DNA of 64,000 nucleotides from Bacillus carboniphilus (GTDB taxonomy: Bacteria > Bacillota > Bacilli > Bacillales > JAIVKR01). How positions within the stretch are numbered: position 1 is the stretch's first letter; the number at the start of each line of letters is the position of its first letter. The notes under the pieces were generated by a model. The model did no database searches, was not told where the DNA came from, and saw nothing but the letters and a program-made list of their open reading frames with translations. This document shows positions 45,733 to 55,665 of this stretch, in pieces. The stretch is taken from the NCBI RefSeq assembly GCF_020524035.2, contig NZ_CP129013.1, positions 372,001 through 436,000 of the forward strand. The letters run 5' to 3'. Position numbers and translations under genes: made by a program.

Positions 45733-46643
45733 TCAATTGAAAAACTGGACACGAACATTTTTAGCTATTCGTGTCCAGTTTTTTTTTTCAATTTGGTTGT
45801 TTTTAATAAACATATAAAAAGCAGCTGAGAAGATGGTAATATAACCAATAACACTTAGTAAATCTGGACTCTCTCCAAAGATAAAGATGCTTAATAGTGT
45901 TGAAAAGACAATATTAAAGTAAAAGAAAATCGATATTTCCTTCGCAGGAGCAAATTTATAGGCTGAAGTGATTCCAAACTGTCCTACTGTTGCAAAGATT
46001 CCTGCAAGTAGTAAATATATCGTTTGTGTCGTGGTCATCGGTTCAAAAAATAGGAATACAAAGGGGAAAAGGGTTATGGTTGAGAAGGATGAAAAATAAA
46101 AGACAACCGTATAAAACTTTTCTCTAGATCCTAATACACGCAAAACCGTGTAGGCTCTCTGCCGCAAACACCGATGACAAAATTCCAATTGTATAAGGAA
46201 AAATATCAACAGAAAACTGTGGTTTAATAATAAAAAGAGTCCCTACAAAAGCAACAATAATAGCGAACCATTGATAAACAGCGGCTTTTTCTTTTAAAAA
46301 TATAGATGAAAAAATTATTAATAAGAAGGGACTTAATTTATTTAACATGTCTGCATCTGATAGTACTAAATGGTCAATAGAGTAAAAGTATAACAAGATT
46401 CCCAAAGTTCCTAAAATGGACCGAAGTAATAAGAAAGGTTGATTTTCTTTTTTTTCCAAATAAACGTTCTTTATAGTGAATAACCATCATAAAGGAGATG
46501 ATTGCTGAAATTAAATTTCGAAAAAACGTTTTTTGAACGGTAGGCAAGTCTCCAGATAGTTTTACGAACATCGACATAAATGAAAAACCAAGTGCTGCAA
46601 CTAATAAAAGAATAATTCCTTTGTTTTTATCCTTCATTTTCAA
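45733..46643 (-). pseudogene. EamA (DMT)-family transporter, two frameshifts
   Basis: Three consecutive frames cover one ten-helix EamA protein of about 300 residues: GIILLLVAALGFSFMSMFVKL (start), then after the A8 run (46448-46455) ENQPFLLLRSILGTLG, then after about 46160 RAYTVLRVLGSREKFYTVV to the C-terminus. Such proteins export metabolites or amino acids, often like YdcZ/RhaT relatives. The 3' end runs into the bidirectional terminator, so the natural stop may differ. Confidence 0.82.
45741..45789. terminator. Bidirectional terminator between MFS and EamA genes
   Basis: AAAACTGGACACGAA and its exact complement around a 12-nt loop, with A- and T-runs outside. Serves both convergent genes. 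Confidence 0.9.
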
Positions 46644-46838
46644 CCTCCATTATGTCCAATAACCAATTTTTTGCTTTTCTATGTAAAGTTAAGCATAAAA
46701 CTTAATATATCACTGATTAATGCAAGAGTAAAAGAAATGACCATTTATTAAAAATTCGGACATATATATCTAGTAAAGGTCTTGATATTATGTTAAATTT
46801 ACAGAAAGTTCAGTAAATTACTTATGGGAGGCATTCAA

Positions 46839-47809
46839 ATGTCAGCTAATCAAATAATGAAGTTAATACCTTATGTTATTAATGAAAAGCTAGATGCAGT
46901 TAATGAAATACCTAAAGGTGTTGAATTAGTGCAAGCACCTCTTTTATGGAAGGAAAACATTACAGGAAAAAAAGTAAAGGTTGCTGTGTTAGATACAGGC
47001 TGTGATCTTTCTCATACAGATTTTAAAAATAGAGTAATAGATGTGAAAAACTTTACAACAGATGATAATGGAAACGCAAAAAATGTGACCGATTACAATG
47101 GTCACGGTACACATGTAGCAGGAACAATAGCGCAGAGCGAAATGGACAAGGAGTAGTAGGGGTTGCACCAGAGGCAAATTTAATTATCATTAAAGTTCTA
47201 GCAGGTGAAAAAGGGTCTGGAAAATACGAATGGATTACGAGTGGAATTCAATATGCAACAAAAATGAATGCAGACATTATCTCATTATCGTTAGGGGGAC
47301 CAGTGGGTAATGACGAGCTTCATCAAGCAATAAAAGAGGCAGTAGATAAAGGTATTTTAGTCGTGTGTGCTGCTGGAAACGAAGGAGATGGAAATGAACG
47401 GACAGATGAGTACTCTTATCCAGCTGTCTATAATGAAGTGATTTCTGTTGGATCTGTCAACCTTCTTTATAAATCTTCAAGGTTTTCAAACTCTAATAAA
47501 GAAATAGATGTGGTCGCCCCTGGTGAGGCTATCCTCTCGACAATACCTGGAGATAAGTATGCAAGGTTAAGTGGTACATCAATGGCGACTCCACATGTTT
47601 CGGGTGCATTAGCATTAATAAAACAACTGTCAAAACGACAATTTGACCGTGAAATGTCAGAGCCAGAGTTGTATGCGCAATTAGTAAAGAGAACCATCCC
47701 TTTAGGATATTCAAAAACGTTAGAAGGAAACGGTTTTGTTTATTTAACGACACCATCTATATTGAGTGAAATAGTGAAAGACCAACAGATTGTCGATAAA
47801 GTATTATAA
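46839..47809 (+). pseudogene. isp: Intracellular subtilisin-like serine protease, one frameshift
   Basis: No signal peptide; a short propeptide with LIPYVIN (the LIPY inhibitory motif of Isp) precedes the S8 domain: Asp in AVLDTGCDLSHT, His in NGHGTHVAG, Asn in AAGNEGDG and Ser in LSGTSMATPH. One base is missing around 47131 (after AGTIA); the next frame continues NGQGVVGVAPEA and runs to 47809. Full length about 323 residues as in B. subtilis IspA. ATG 46839 behind GGGAGG. Cytosolic protease active in stationary phase. Confidence 0.88.
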
Positions 47810-47922
47810 TTTGATCGGAAAATGATCTCTCGTACCATAAATTAATGTAGCTGTTGAAAAAAATATCACATCCTTTTAATTAAAATAATGGTAAGATAGT
47901 AGATAGCAATAAGGAGGTGGTA

Positions 47923-48216
47923 ATGTTGAAAATGACTTCTGAACAAGCAAAAAAATTAAACGAATTAAAACAACAATTGATGAATGCTTCGACATCCGAA
48001 GAAGTAAAAAATTGGTCCCAGGCTATACAAGAATTTATCGATAATATTGACAAGCATTCAGATGAAAAAGAAGTAGTTTTTCATTTTAGAAACAACGATT
48101 TCTTTGAGCTAAAAGATAAAATGATGAATGCAACAGACCCCGAGGAAGCAGCTAAATATGAACAAAGAATTCATCAATTTATAGAAAATTTAGAAAAACG
48201 CCGTGTTTCTAATTAG
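47923..48216 (+). CDS. Hypothetical helical protein with internal duplication, about 97 aa
   Basis: AAGGAGG lies five bases before ATG 47923. Two similar ~32-residue helix-turn-helix units are visible: LNELKQQLMNAS...AIQEFIDNIDK and FELKDKMMNAT...RIHQFIENLEK. Soluble, acidic-basic patterned, coiled-coil-like. No family known to me. Ends with a terminator at 48244. Confidence 0.7.
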   Translation: MLKMTSEQAKKLNELKQQLMNASTSEEVKNWSQAIQEFIDNIDKHSDEKEVVFHFRNNDFFELKDKMMNATDPEEAAKYEQRIHQFIENLEKRRVSN

Positions 48217-48243
48217 TTAAAGTTAATGAACCACTTATTAAAC

Positions 48244-48283
48244 GAGGGTATCCAATTCTGTCTCTAGACGATTGGATACCCTC
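48244..48283 (+). terminator. Strong hairpin terminator
   Basis: GAGGGTATCCAAT and ATTGGATACCCTC, 13-bp perfect stem, 14-nt loop; T-run is poor. Confidence 0.7.
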
Positions 48284-48356
48284 TAGTAATTTAAGCATAA
48301 TAAAGGTCATAGATAGAATAAGAAAATGTCTCTCGAATAAAATTATTTATTTTTTG

Positions 48357-48385
48357 TTGACTTTTAAGGCTATATTTGGTATATT
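48357..48385 (+). promoter_or_regulatory. Sigma-A promoter of a small RNA
   Basis: TTGACT, 17 bp, TATATT. Nothing with a ribosome site follows before the terminator at 48469. Confidence 0.65.
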
Positions 48386-48391
48386 TTAATT

Positions 48392-48494
48392 AACAACATG
48401 ACGAAAGCTAACAAGATAATTCTCCGTTAAGTATGTATTGTTTGGTTTCATTAACCCCCTTTTCGCGTCCTAGCTTAAAGCTAGGCTTTTTTTA
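48392..48494 (+). ncRNA. Candidate small RNA with a C-rich tract, about 103 nt
   Basis: Starts seven bases after TATATT and ends in CCTAGC-TTAAA-GCTAGG followed by CTTTTTTT. The RNA contains AACCCCCUUUUCG just before the terminator (C5 at 48455-48459), similar in style to the anti-Shine-Dalgarno CCCCUUU segments of RoxS/RsaE. A ten-codon ATG frame has no ribosome site. Sequence similarity to RoxS beyond this motif could not be established by eye. Confidence 0.55.
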
Positions 48495-48694
48495 ATTTTC
48501 GTCAAAAAAAAAAAGAATGGCTCTTAGGAGTCATTCTATCAAAAGGGGAGTACAATGTAATAGCTGTTGTTAGCTATAAACACATTGTATGATTGAAATG
48601 TGTCAGCAATAAGTCAAGATAATACTTTTTATCATTTTCTGAAACATACAATGTGCTAGCGTTGCCGTCCCTCCAAGCGTAAGCTTCCGCTTTA

Positions 48695-49318
48695 CTACTT
48701 CGTTGTAGGAGTAGGTGCTCCTTCCATGAGCTTAGCGAAGATAGGAAAAGAGAATTGAACAACGAACCCAAGTGTTAAAGTTACGACAATTGTACCAATT
48801 CCAATAGCACCAGCTGGAAGTCCTCCCAATATGAAAGCAAGTGTTAATGCAAATCCTTCACTAATTAACCGTGATTGTAACAGATTTAGTTTAAAACGTG
48901 TTTGAACCGCTACCATTAACGTGTCCATTGGACTTGCTGGGAATTTTGCTTGTAAGTAAATCGCAATCCCCATTCCAAGAGTTAAAATTCCAGCAATGAT
49001 TGTTGCCCACTGGAGCGGGAATGTACTTGGGTTAAGCCCCCCAAAGACAAATAGCCAAAAGTCAATTAACTTACCTATTAGTAAGATTGTAAGGGCTTCT
49101 AAAAATCTAGGTCTTTCATTTAAAAGTAGAGCATTAATAAAAATTAACCCAATCCCGTTAATAAATACAAATGTTCCGATCGTTAAACCAAATAAACTGT
49201 ATTCGCTTACAGCTAACGAATCCCAAGCAGACGCTCCTAGGGAAGACTTAATGATGAGAGCAACACCCATTGTTAAAATTAGTACCCCAACTGAGAAAAA
49301 TAAAAGTCTACGTTTCAT
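48695..49318 (-). CDS. YczE/YitT-type membrane protein
   Basis: About 207 residues with five to six helices; GVALIIKSSLGASAWDSLAVSEY and the repeated AKFPASPMDTLMVAVQ segment are characteristic of the YczE/YyaS/YitT family. Function unknown; YczE affects antibiotic synthesis in some Bacillus. ATG 49318 is preferred because AAAGGAG lies nine bases upstream. Confidence 0.82.
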   Translation of the reverse strand: MKRRLLFFSVGVLILTMGVALIIKSSLGASAWDSLAVSEYSLFGLTIGTFVFINGIGLIFINALLLNERPRFLEALTILLIGKLIDFWLFVFGGLNPSTFPLQWATIIAGILTLGMGIAIYLQAKFPASPMDTLMVAVQTRFKLNLLQSRLISEGFALTLAFILGGLPAGAIGIGTIVVTLTLGFVVQFSFPIFAKLMEGAPTPTTK

Positions 49319-49688
49319 AATTTGTTTCTCCTTTATTATTAAATATAGCATCCCATTTTTTAGAGTTCATATCGTTTCTTTGCAATCGTTATCAAAAATA
49401 GGATTGGACTAATCAGTCATTTTTATTAGAAATGAATTATTCCGCCCTATTTATATCATATAAACATGTGAATATTACAAATGTTCTTTCATATAGTTTC
49501 TCTATATTCAATTGTTAACTTCTTCACATAGTAGAGTGTTATTGATAAAATAATGATATGCAAGCTATAAAAATTGATGCATAGGAAGGATGTAGAATTG
49601 GAATTATTAGAGGTCAGACATCCGACTGACAACAACTATAGTGTACTTGATAAAGACTCACTTTTCAACGATAAACTTTTGTAATAAA

Positions 49689-49715
49689 TGAAACATTTGT
49701 CTGTTTTGAAACGTA
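49689..49715 (+). promoter_or_regulatory. Sigma-W-type (ECF) promoter of the pspA-nfeD-floT operon
   Basis: TGAAAC, 17 bp, CGTA: the classical ECF consensus of sigma-W, 40 bp before the pspA start. The rest of the 436-bp gap 49319-49754 shows nothing else notable. Confidence 0.7.
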
Positions 49716-49754
49716 GAATAATTGTGAGTGACAAAAAATGAAGGAGGCATTATT

Positions 49755-50432
49755 ATGTTCGAACTTTTTAAAAGAGTTAAAACGGTTGTGAATGCTGAGT
49801 TACATTCTATGCTCGAGAAAGCAGAAGACCCTGTATTGATGATTGATCAATATTTAAGGGAAATGAATAAAGAGTTATTGGATGCAGAAAAAAACACATC
49901 TAAAATGATAGCTGAAGAAAAATTGTTAGCTAGAAAAAAAACAGATCTCACATCACAAATAGCAAAACGTGAAATGCAAGCTTTAGAAGCATTGAAAAAT
50001 GAGAGAGAAGATTTGGCTAAACGAGCTTTAGAAGATAAAAAGCGGTTGAATGAAGAGGTAGAACAAATGAAGAGTTTACACCATTCTACCTCATTACAAG
50101 TAGAAGATTTAAAGGACAGATTAAAAGTAATGAAAAATGATTATCGTCAAATGGAGTTAAAACGTGATTCGCTGAAAGCTCGTGCAAAGGCTGCTAGTAC
50201 GAAAAAAACGATAAATGAGGCCTTTCGTACCTCAGACGAACAAAGTCCTCAATCTGGTTTTGGACGTATGGAAGAAAAAGTAATTCGTATGGAGGCAGAA
50301 GCTCATGCGAGTGAAGAGATGGGAATGGTAAATCGCACTCTAGATCAAGAGCTAGATTCAATAACCACCGATCAAGAAATTAATGACGAACTAGAGCAAC
50401 TAAAAAAGAAATTAATAAATGAAAAAGAATGA
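49755..50432 (+). CDS. pspA: PspA/IM30-family envelope stress protein
   Basis: 225 residues, almost entirely coiled coil; opens MFELFKRVKTVVNAELHSMLEKAEDPVLMIDQ, the membrane-binding amphipathic helix and PspA consensus. ESCRT-III-like protein that coats stressed membranes. ATG 49755 behind AAGGAGG. First gene of a three-gene operon with NfeD and flotillin, the same grouping as sigma-W envelope-stress genes in B. subtilis. Confidence 0.9.
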   Translation: MFELFKRVKTVVNAELHSMLEKAEDPVLMIDQYLREMNKELLDAEKNTSKMIAEEKLLARKKTDLTSQIAKREMQALEALKNEREDLAKRALEDKKRLNEEVEQMKSLHHSTSLQVEDLKDRLKVMKNDYRQMELKRDSLKARAKAASTKKTINEAFRTSDEQSPQSGFGRMEEKVIRMEAEAHASEEMGMVNRTLDQELDSITTDQEINDELEQLKKKLINEKE

Positions 50433-50451
50433 ATCAAAAGGATGACCTAAA

Positions 50452-50985
50452 TTGGAATTATTCGGATCTCAAATTGAATCAATCTATTTAATCGTTCTTA
50501 TTGTGTCAAGTCTTCTGACAGTATTATATATATTCTTTGGAGATATTATAGAAGGAATGAGTGAAAGTACGGGCTTTTTAAACCCAACGTTAATACTGTC
50601 TTTTTTCACCTTTTTATCAGCGATTGGATATATATTGGAGAAGCTAACACCGTTTGGAACAAGCGCTGTCTTAGGAATTTCAATTATACTAGCTCTTGCT
50701 TTGGACACTCTGTTAAACTATTTTGTCTTAATTCCATTATCTAATGCAGAAGAGTCTCTTGTTTATACAGAGGACTCATTAAAAGGAAGAGTGGGAAGAG
50801 TAATTACATCTATACCTAAAGATGGTTTTGGAGAAGTATTAATTGAAAGCTATAGTGGGGCTGTTGCTAAATCCGCAGTGAGTTTTGACAATATTGATAT
50901 TGCTAGTGGAGAAAATATACTAGTTATTGATGTTATAAATGGAGTCTTACATGTAACTATTCAAGAAAGTTTTGATGATTACTAA
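50452..50985 (+). CDS. NfeD-like membrane protein (YuaF type)
   Basis: 177 residues: three to four helices (residues ~8-30, 45-65, 70-95) and a C-terminal OB-fold (LKGRVGRVITSIPKDGFGEVLI, GENILVIDVINGVLHV), as in short NfeD partners of flotillins. TTG 50452 with AAAGGATG upstream. Lies 20 bp after pspA and 36 bp before floT, so cotranscribed. Thought to tune membrane fluidity domains with FloT. Confidence 0.85.
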   Translation: MELFGSQIESIYLIVLIVSSLLTVLYIFFGDIIEGMSESTGFLNPTLILSFFTFLSAIGYILEKLTPFGTSAVLGISIILALALDTLLNYFVLIPLSNAEESLVYTEDSLKGRVGRVITSIPKDGFGEVLIESYSGAVAKSAVSFDNIDIASGENILVIDVINGVLHVTIQESFDDY

Positions 50986-51021
50986 ATAAATAGGTTTCAA
51001 AAAACATAGGGAGAGGATCAT

Positions 51022-52581
51022 ATGACGTTAACACCCATATTTGTAATTATTGGAGTAGTGGTATTTTTACTAATTGCTCTTATTGGAGTTTTTATCTCAA
51101 AATATCGAACGGCTGGTCCAGATGAAGCGCTAATTGTTACAGGAAGTTATTTAGGAAGTAAAAATGTCCACGTAGATGAATCAGGTAATAAGATTAAAAT
51201 TATTCGCGGTGGTGGGGCTTTTATTTTCCCAGTTTTTCAACAAGCTGAGCCATTAAGTCTATTATCGAGCAAACTAGAAGTAACAACACCAGAAGTGTAT
51301 ACAGAGCAAGGAGTCCCTGTTCTTGCAGATGGTACAGCTATCATCAAAATTGGCGGCTCAATCGGTGAGATTGCGACTGCAGCTGAACAATTTCTAGGAA
51401 AGAAGAAAGAAGATCGTGAAGGTGAAGCTCGTGAAGTGTTAGAAGGGCATCTCCGATCTATATTAGGTTCTATGACGGTTGAAGAAATATATAAGAATAG
51501 AGATAAATTTTCACAAGAAGTGCAGCGAGTAGCCACGCAAGATTTGGCGAAGATGGGATTAGTAATCGTTTCATTTACGATTAAAGATGTTCGAGATAAA
51601 AATGGCTATTTAGATTCTTTAGGGAAACCTAGAATTGCTCAAGTAAAACGAGATGCTGATATTGCAACGGCTGAGGCAGAAAAAGAAACACGAATTAAAC
51701 GAGCCGAAGCTGATAAAGATGCAAAGAAATCTGAGTTAGAAAGAGCGACAGAAATCGCAGAATCAGAAAAAGACAATCAAATGAAAATGGCAGAATATCG
51801 TAGGGATCAAGATATTGCCAAAGCCAAAGCAGACCAAGCATATGACTTAGAGTCTGCAAGAGCAAAGCAAGAAGTAACAGAGCAAGAAATGCAAATTAAA
51901 ATTATTGAGCGACAAAAGCAAATTGAGTTAGAAGAAAAAGAGATACTTAGAAGAGAGCGTCAATATGACTCGGAAGTGAAGAAAAAGGCAGATGCGGATC
52001 GTTATTCCGTTGAACAATCCGCTGAGGCAGAAAAAGCAAAAAATATTGCCGAAGCCGATGCGAATAAATATCGAATTGAAGCAATGGCCAAGGCTGAGGC
52101 AGAAAAAGTTCGAATTGATGGGGTAGCAAAAGCAGATGCCCAGCGTGCGCAAGGGGAATCTGAAGCAGAAGTTATTCGTCTGAAAGGGCTAGCAGAGGCG
52201 GAAGCGAAACGCAAAATTGCAGAAGCCTTTGAATACTACGGTCAAGCCGCTATTTTAGATATGATCACACATATGCTTCCTGAATATGCGAAAGAGGTTG
52301 CTCGTCCACTTGCGAATATAGATAAAATTACCGTAGTTGATACAGGATCAGGTGAGCAAGGCGGAGCGAATAAAGTTACAAGCTATGCAACAGACTTGAT
52401 GGCAACTCTGCAAGAAAGTTTAAAAGCCTCTTCAGGTCTAGATGTAAAAGAACTAATTGAAAATTTCTCAGGTAAAGGAAATGTGCGGAATAGTATTGAT
52501 GAACTTACACATCAACTCGCCGAATCAAAAACAGAAATGGCAGCAACAAATCAAAGTAATGAAGAGAAAGAGGAAGATTAG
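51022..52581 (+). CDS. floT: Flotillin
   Basis: 519 residues: N-terminal membrane helix (5-27), SPFH/band 7 domain (about 35-200), and a long coiled coil with many AEA/EAE repeats (about 210-420) followed by the flotillin C-terminus (YGQAAILDMITHMLPEYAKEVARPL). Same length as YuaG/FloT. Scaffolds functional membrane microdomains. GGGAGAGG precedes the ATG. Third gene of the operon. Confidence 0.93.
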   Translation: MTLTPIFVIIGVVVFLLIALIGVFISKYRTAGPDEALIVTGSYLGSKNVHVDESGNKIKIIRGGGAFIFPVFQQAEPLSLLSSKLEVTTPEVYTEQGVPVLADGTAIIKIGGSIGEIATAAEQFLGKKKEDREGEAREVLEGHLRSILGSMTVEEIYKNRDKFSQEVQRVATQDLAKMGLVIVSFTIKDVRDKNGYLDSLGKPRIAQVKRDADIATAEAEKETRIKRAEADKDAKKSELERATEIAESEKDNQMKMAEYRRDQDIAKAKADQAYDLESARAKQEVTEQEMQIKIIERQKQIELEEKEILRRERQYDSEVKKKADADRYSVEQSAEAEKAKNIAEADANKYRIEAMAKAEAEKVRIDGVAKADAQRAQGESEAEVIRLKGLAEAEAKRKIAEAFEYYGQAAILDMITHMLPEYAKEVARPLANIDKITVVDTGSGEQGGANKVTSYATDLMATLQESLKASSGLDVKELIENFSGKGNVRNSIDELTHQLAESKTEMAATNQSNEEKEED

Positions 52582-52647
52582 GGAAAGAATATAGTTTAAG
52601 AGGTTGTAAGAAATTTTCTTATTCCTAATACAGATTAATATGGCGAA

Positions 52648-52690
52648 GGCGATGAAGGGCAAAGAAGTCTTTCTTTTCATCGCCCTCTTT
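52648..52690 (+). terminator. Terminator of the pspA-nfeD-floT operon
   Basis: GGCGATGAA and TTCATCGCC arms followed by CTCTTTCTTTTTC. Confidence 0.8.
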
Positions 52691-52734
52691 CTTTTTCTTT
52701 TAAAATGCGTACATACATACTAGGAGAATATAAA

Positions 52735-53052
52735 ATGAATAAGATCAAATCAAAACTAAAAAAAGAAAAAAAGTCTGAAAAAGAAGATTTTAAGAATAAA
52801 ACCATTTCACTAATAGCTATAACGATCATATTTGCGATCTTAATTGTTACTATTAAGTTATTGGGATTTACAGGAATTGATAATCAGTGGATTTCATTTG
52901 GAGCAGCATTCATTACTCCTATTATCTTTAATCCTTTAGATAAGTTTCTAAATCGTATTTTAGGATCAAAGGACGATGACACCTTATCTTTAATCTTAAT
53001 TTTGAGTGGGTTTCTTTCATTATTATTGGTTGCTGGTTTGTTTGGTATTTAA
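52735..53052 (+). CDS. Hypothetical membrane protein, 105 aa
   Basis: A highly charged N-terminus (KSKLKKEKKSEKEDFKNK) followed by three helices (about 28-48, 55-73, 88-105). TAGGAGAAT favours ATG 52735. No family recognised. Confidence 0.65.
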   Translation: MNKIKSKLKKEKKSEKEDFKNKTISLIAITIIFAILIVTIKLLGFTGIDNQWISFGAAFITPIIFNPLDKFLNRILGSKDDDTLSLILILSGFLSLLLVAGLFGI

Positions 53053-53095
53053 CCAGTTTGGTATTAGTAGATTGCTACATTATCTTTTGAAATCT

Positions 53096-53130
53096 AAAAC
53101 TAGTCACGTTTTATACGTGACTAGTTTTTT
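53096..53130. terminator. Bidirectional terminator
   Basis: AAAACTAGTCACG and CGTGACTAGTTTT with a short loop, between convergent genes. Confidence 0.9.
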
Positions 53131-53136
53131 GAATAT

Positions 53137-54775
53137 TTACGCAACCTCTTCATTAGAAGCTTTATGCTCTGGTAACTTTAATGAAAGTGGTTTATGTTTT
53201 TTCTTTGTTAGCTCAGATACAACAAAGATTGTGATGAAACAAGCGATTGTCGCTAGCGTTCGAAATGGAAATTTTACAATTCCGTCTTCAATCATAGGAT
53301 AAGGTAAAAACGCAGGGAGTCCAAATTCTGGTTCTCCTCCACCTAATCTTAAGAATACAGCGACGCAAAGACCTGCTAAAGAACCAACCCAGTTGGCATT
53401 CTTATAGAAAAGCGCCATCGTTAACTGTGGAAATAAAATACAATAAACGAGGTCAGATGCTAGATACCATAAGACATAAACACTTTTTACGTTTAATGCA
53501 ATGACCATCGCTGCTGTACCGATAATAATAATTGAAGCTTTTATCACTTTTTGAAGCTGTAAATCTGTAGCTTTTGGCTTGACCAATGGTCGATACACGT
53601 TCCAAGCAGCCATTGATGACGCGGATAAAATTGATGAATCCATGGATGACATTACTGCCGCTGCTAAAGCACCAAGTCCAATAGAAGCAATTATTTCAGG
53701 CGTTAAAAATTTAAAAACATAGGGTAAAATATTGGCTGCGTTTTCAGGGGCAGTCGTACCGAATGTCTGCCCAATCAGCATTATAGCCAATAACCCCAAT
53801 CATCGTTGCTGGAATCGCCGCAATAATACAGATGAACCCTGCAGTTATTGACAGCCACATTGCTGTTTTTTCATCCTTTGCCGACAGTACACGTTGGAAG
53901 TATACTTGCCAAGCAATTCCACCAAATATGAGTAATAAAGCATAATCCCACCAATTCCAGAAATCATATCCCCAATCGGGATGATTCCAACCATCAAGCG
54001 GAGGGATGAGATTTGCGAAAGTTCCCATGTCAGCTTTATAGGTTGACCAAAGAGTAGAAAACTCTCCTACACTATCAATTGCAAAAGGAAGGACGATAAA
54101 TAAACCTAATAAGAGTACGATCATTTGGAAAACGTCAGTGTATGCTACCGCCCACATTCCTCCTACGACCGTATAAGAGATTGCAATAATAGCAGAAATG
54201 ATAATAGATGTAGTGAAATCAATATTTAAGATGGTCCCAAAAGTGGTTCCTAGAGCCGTTAAGATGGCTGCACTCCAAAACATTTCTCCTAATAATGCAG
54301 GGATGTAAAGAGCACCTGCTAATTTCTTACCAAAACGTTGTTCGAGAGGATCGATGATCGTTTTGAATTCATAGCGACGCATTTTTCTAGCATAGAATAT
54401 TCCACCAATGATAAGAGATAAAGCATAGCCCCATGGAGCTTGTACCCAAACAACACCCCAGCTATAAGCGTATTCTGCAGTACCATTGATGTATCCTCCA
54501 CCAATCCAAGTAGCAGACATTGTAAACATGGCAATAAATAGAGGCATTTTTCTACCAGCTACAATCATGTCGTCGATTGAGTTTGATTTTTTAGAAGCCA
54601 TAAAGGCCCCAACATAATAAACAATCGCGTAGAATACGAGCATTGAAATAAATCCACCCCAGTGGATATTTTCACTCGTTAAAGCTACATAAACCGTAAT
54701 TCCGAGCATTAGAGCAATAAATAAAATGATTTTTAATGAATTCTTTTTTTGTTTTTCTTGCTGCTGATTCAGCAC
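53137..54775 (-). pseudogene. Sodium/choline symporter (SSS family, CHT/SLC5A7-like), one frameshift
   Basis: Thirteen-helix SSS protein strikingly like the animal high-affinity choline transporter: WIGGGYINGTAE, LYIPALLGEMFWSAAI, AVMSSMDSSILSASSMAAWN, SDLVYCILFPQL and LRLGGGEPEFGLPAF. The frame breaks near 53763 (extra base); segments 54775-53744 and 53799-53137 are otherwise complete. GTG 54775 behind AAGGAG. Adjacent to gbsR-gbsA-gbsB, so it most likely imports choline for conversion to glycine betaine. About 545 residues if corrected. Confidence 0.87.
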
Positions 54776-54810
54776 TGCAACACACTCCTTATTTTTAAAA
54801 TATTCTGTTT

Positions 54811-54845
54811 TTTAAAAAATGTACAAGCTTCTCAAAGAGCTTGCA
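54811..54845 (-). terminator. gbsR terminator
   Basis: CAAGCT and AGCTTG arms, 8-nt loop, then TACATTTTTT on the minus strand. Confidence 0.7.
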
Positions 54846-54878
54846 TGATACAAACAAATGAAAATGATTGTATTCAAG

Positions 54879-55426
54879 TTATTTTTCTATATCGTCAAAA
54901 GGGATATGTTTAAATAACTCTTTACTATGGATGGCATCAACCAATTTTATAAGCCAATGGTAATAAGGCTTAGAGGATTCTAACTGCTGGTGAATCTTTT
55001 TTGCTTCAGCCAAGGCTTGTTCTGGGGGATCTTCCATTAACAACACATTCATTAATTTCTTTTGTGATCTTTCAATTGCTTCAAGATTCATCTTTACTTC
55101 ACGTTCCCATTTACTCGTAAAGAAATTGATGAAAAATCGAAAGAAATCTTTTTCAGCAACATAGGTATGTTTACGACTACCTTTCGTAAACGTTTTTTTG
55201 ACCATATCTGCTCTTGAAGCTTTTTCACTCCGGTGCTCATACTAGGTTTACTCATTCCTAGTTCTTCTCTCATCTCATCAAGAGTCATATCGCTTTCAAA
55301 ATACATCGTTCCATACAGAGTACCTATGCTTCTTGTTACTCCATATAAGTCCATCGTTTCTGAAATAGATTCAATCACTAGCTTTTTAGCTTCCTCAATT
55401 GACTGCCACGCAGCAGCATCCTCCAT
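54879..55426 (-). pseudogene. gbsR: GbsR choline-sensing repressor, one frameshift
   Basis: Winged-helix MarR-like protein of about 182 residues. The first frame gives AKKLVIESISETMDLYGVTRSIGTLYGTMYF and the recognition helix MSKPSMSTGVKKL; a base is missing near 55215 and the second frame gives DMVKKTFTKGSRKHTYVAEKDFF to the end. These match B. subtilis GbsR, which represses gbsAB and senses choline. Divergent from gbsA with 240 bp between. Sequencing error is plausible. Confidence 0.87.
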
Positions 55427-55567
55427 AACGTACCTCCTATCAAAATTTATTTGCCACGAATACTATGTTAACAAAAAGATTTGGTTTGTCAAAAAAATTA
55501 AGTTTTTTTTGAACCTTTTAGTGATAAATATCATATTATTTTTTGAAAGTCCTTTTTATTAAAGGTT

Positions 55568-55640
55568 TTGACAACATCTTTTTTAGATGTTACGGTTAAT
55601 TTGTCGTTAGCGTTAAAAAAAAAATTTAACAAAGTTAACG
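55568..55640 (+). promoter_or_regulatory. gbsAB promoter and operator candidates
   Basis: TTGACA (55568-55573), 17 bp, TACGGT. The spacer is almost entirely a perfect inverted repeat AACATCT-TTTTT-AGATGTT (55572-55590), well placed for a repressor. A second imperfect palindrome CGTTAGCGTTAAA/TTTAACAAAGTTAACG lies at 55605-55640. One of these is likely the GbsR operator. Confidence 0.5.
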
Positions 55641-55665
55641 AAAAGTGAAACAAGGAGGGTGCATA

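Noticed and set aside
51928-52214. Overlapping minus-strand frames within floT
   Set aside because: Artefacts of the repetitive Ala/Glu coiled-coil codons.
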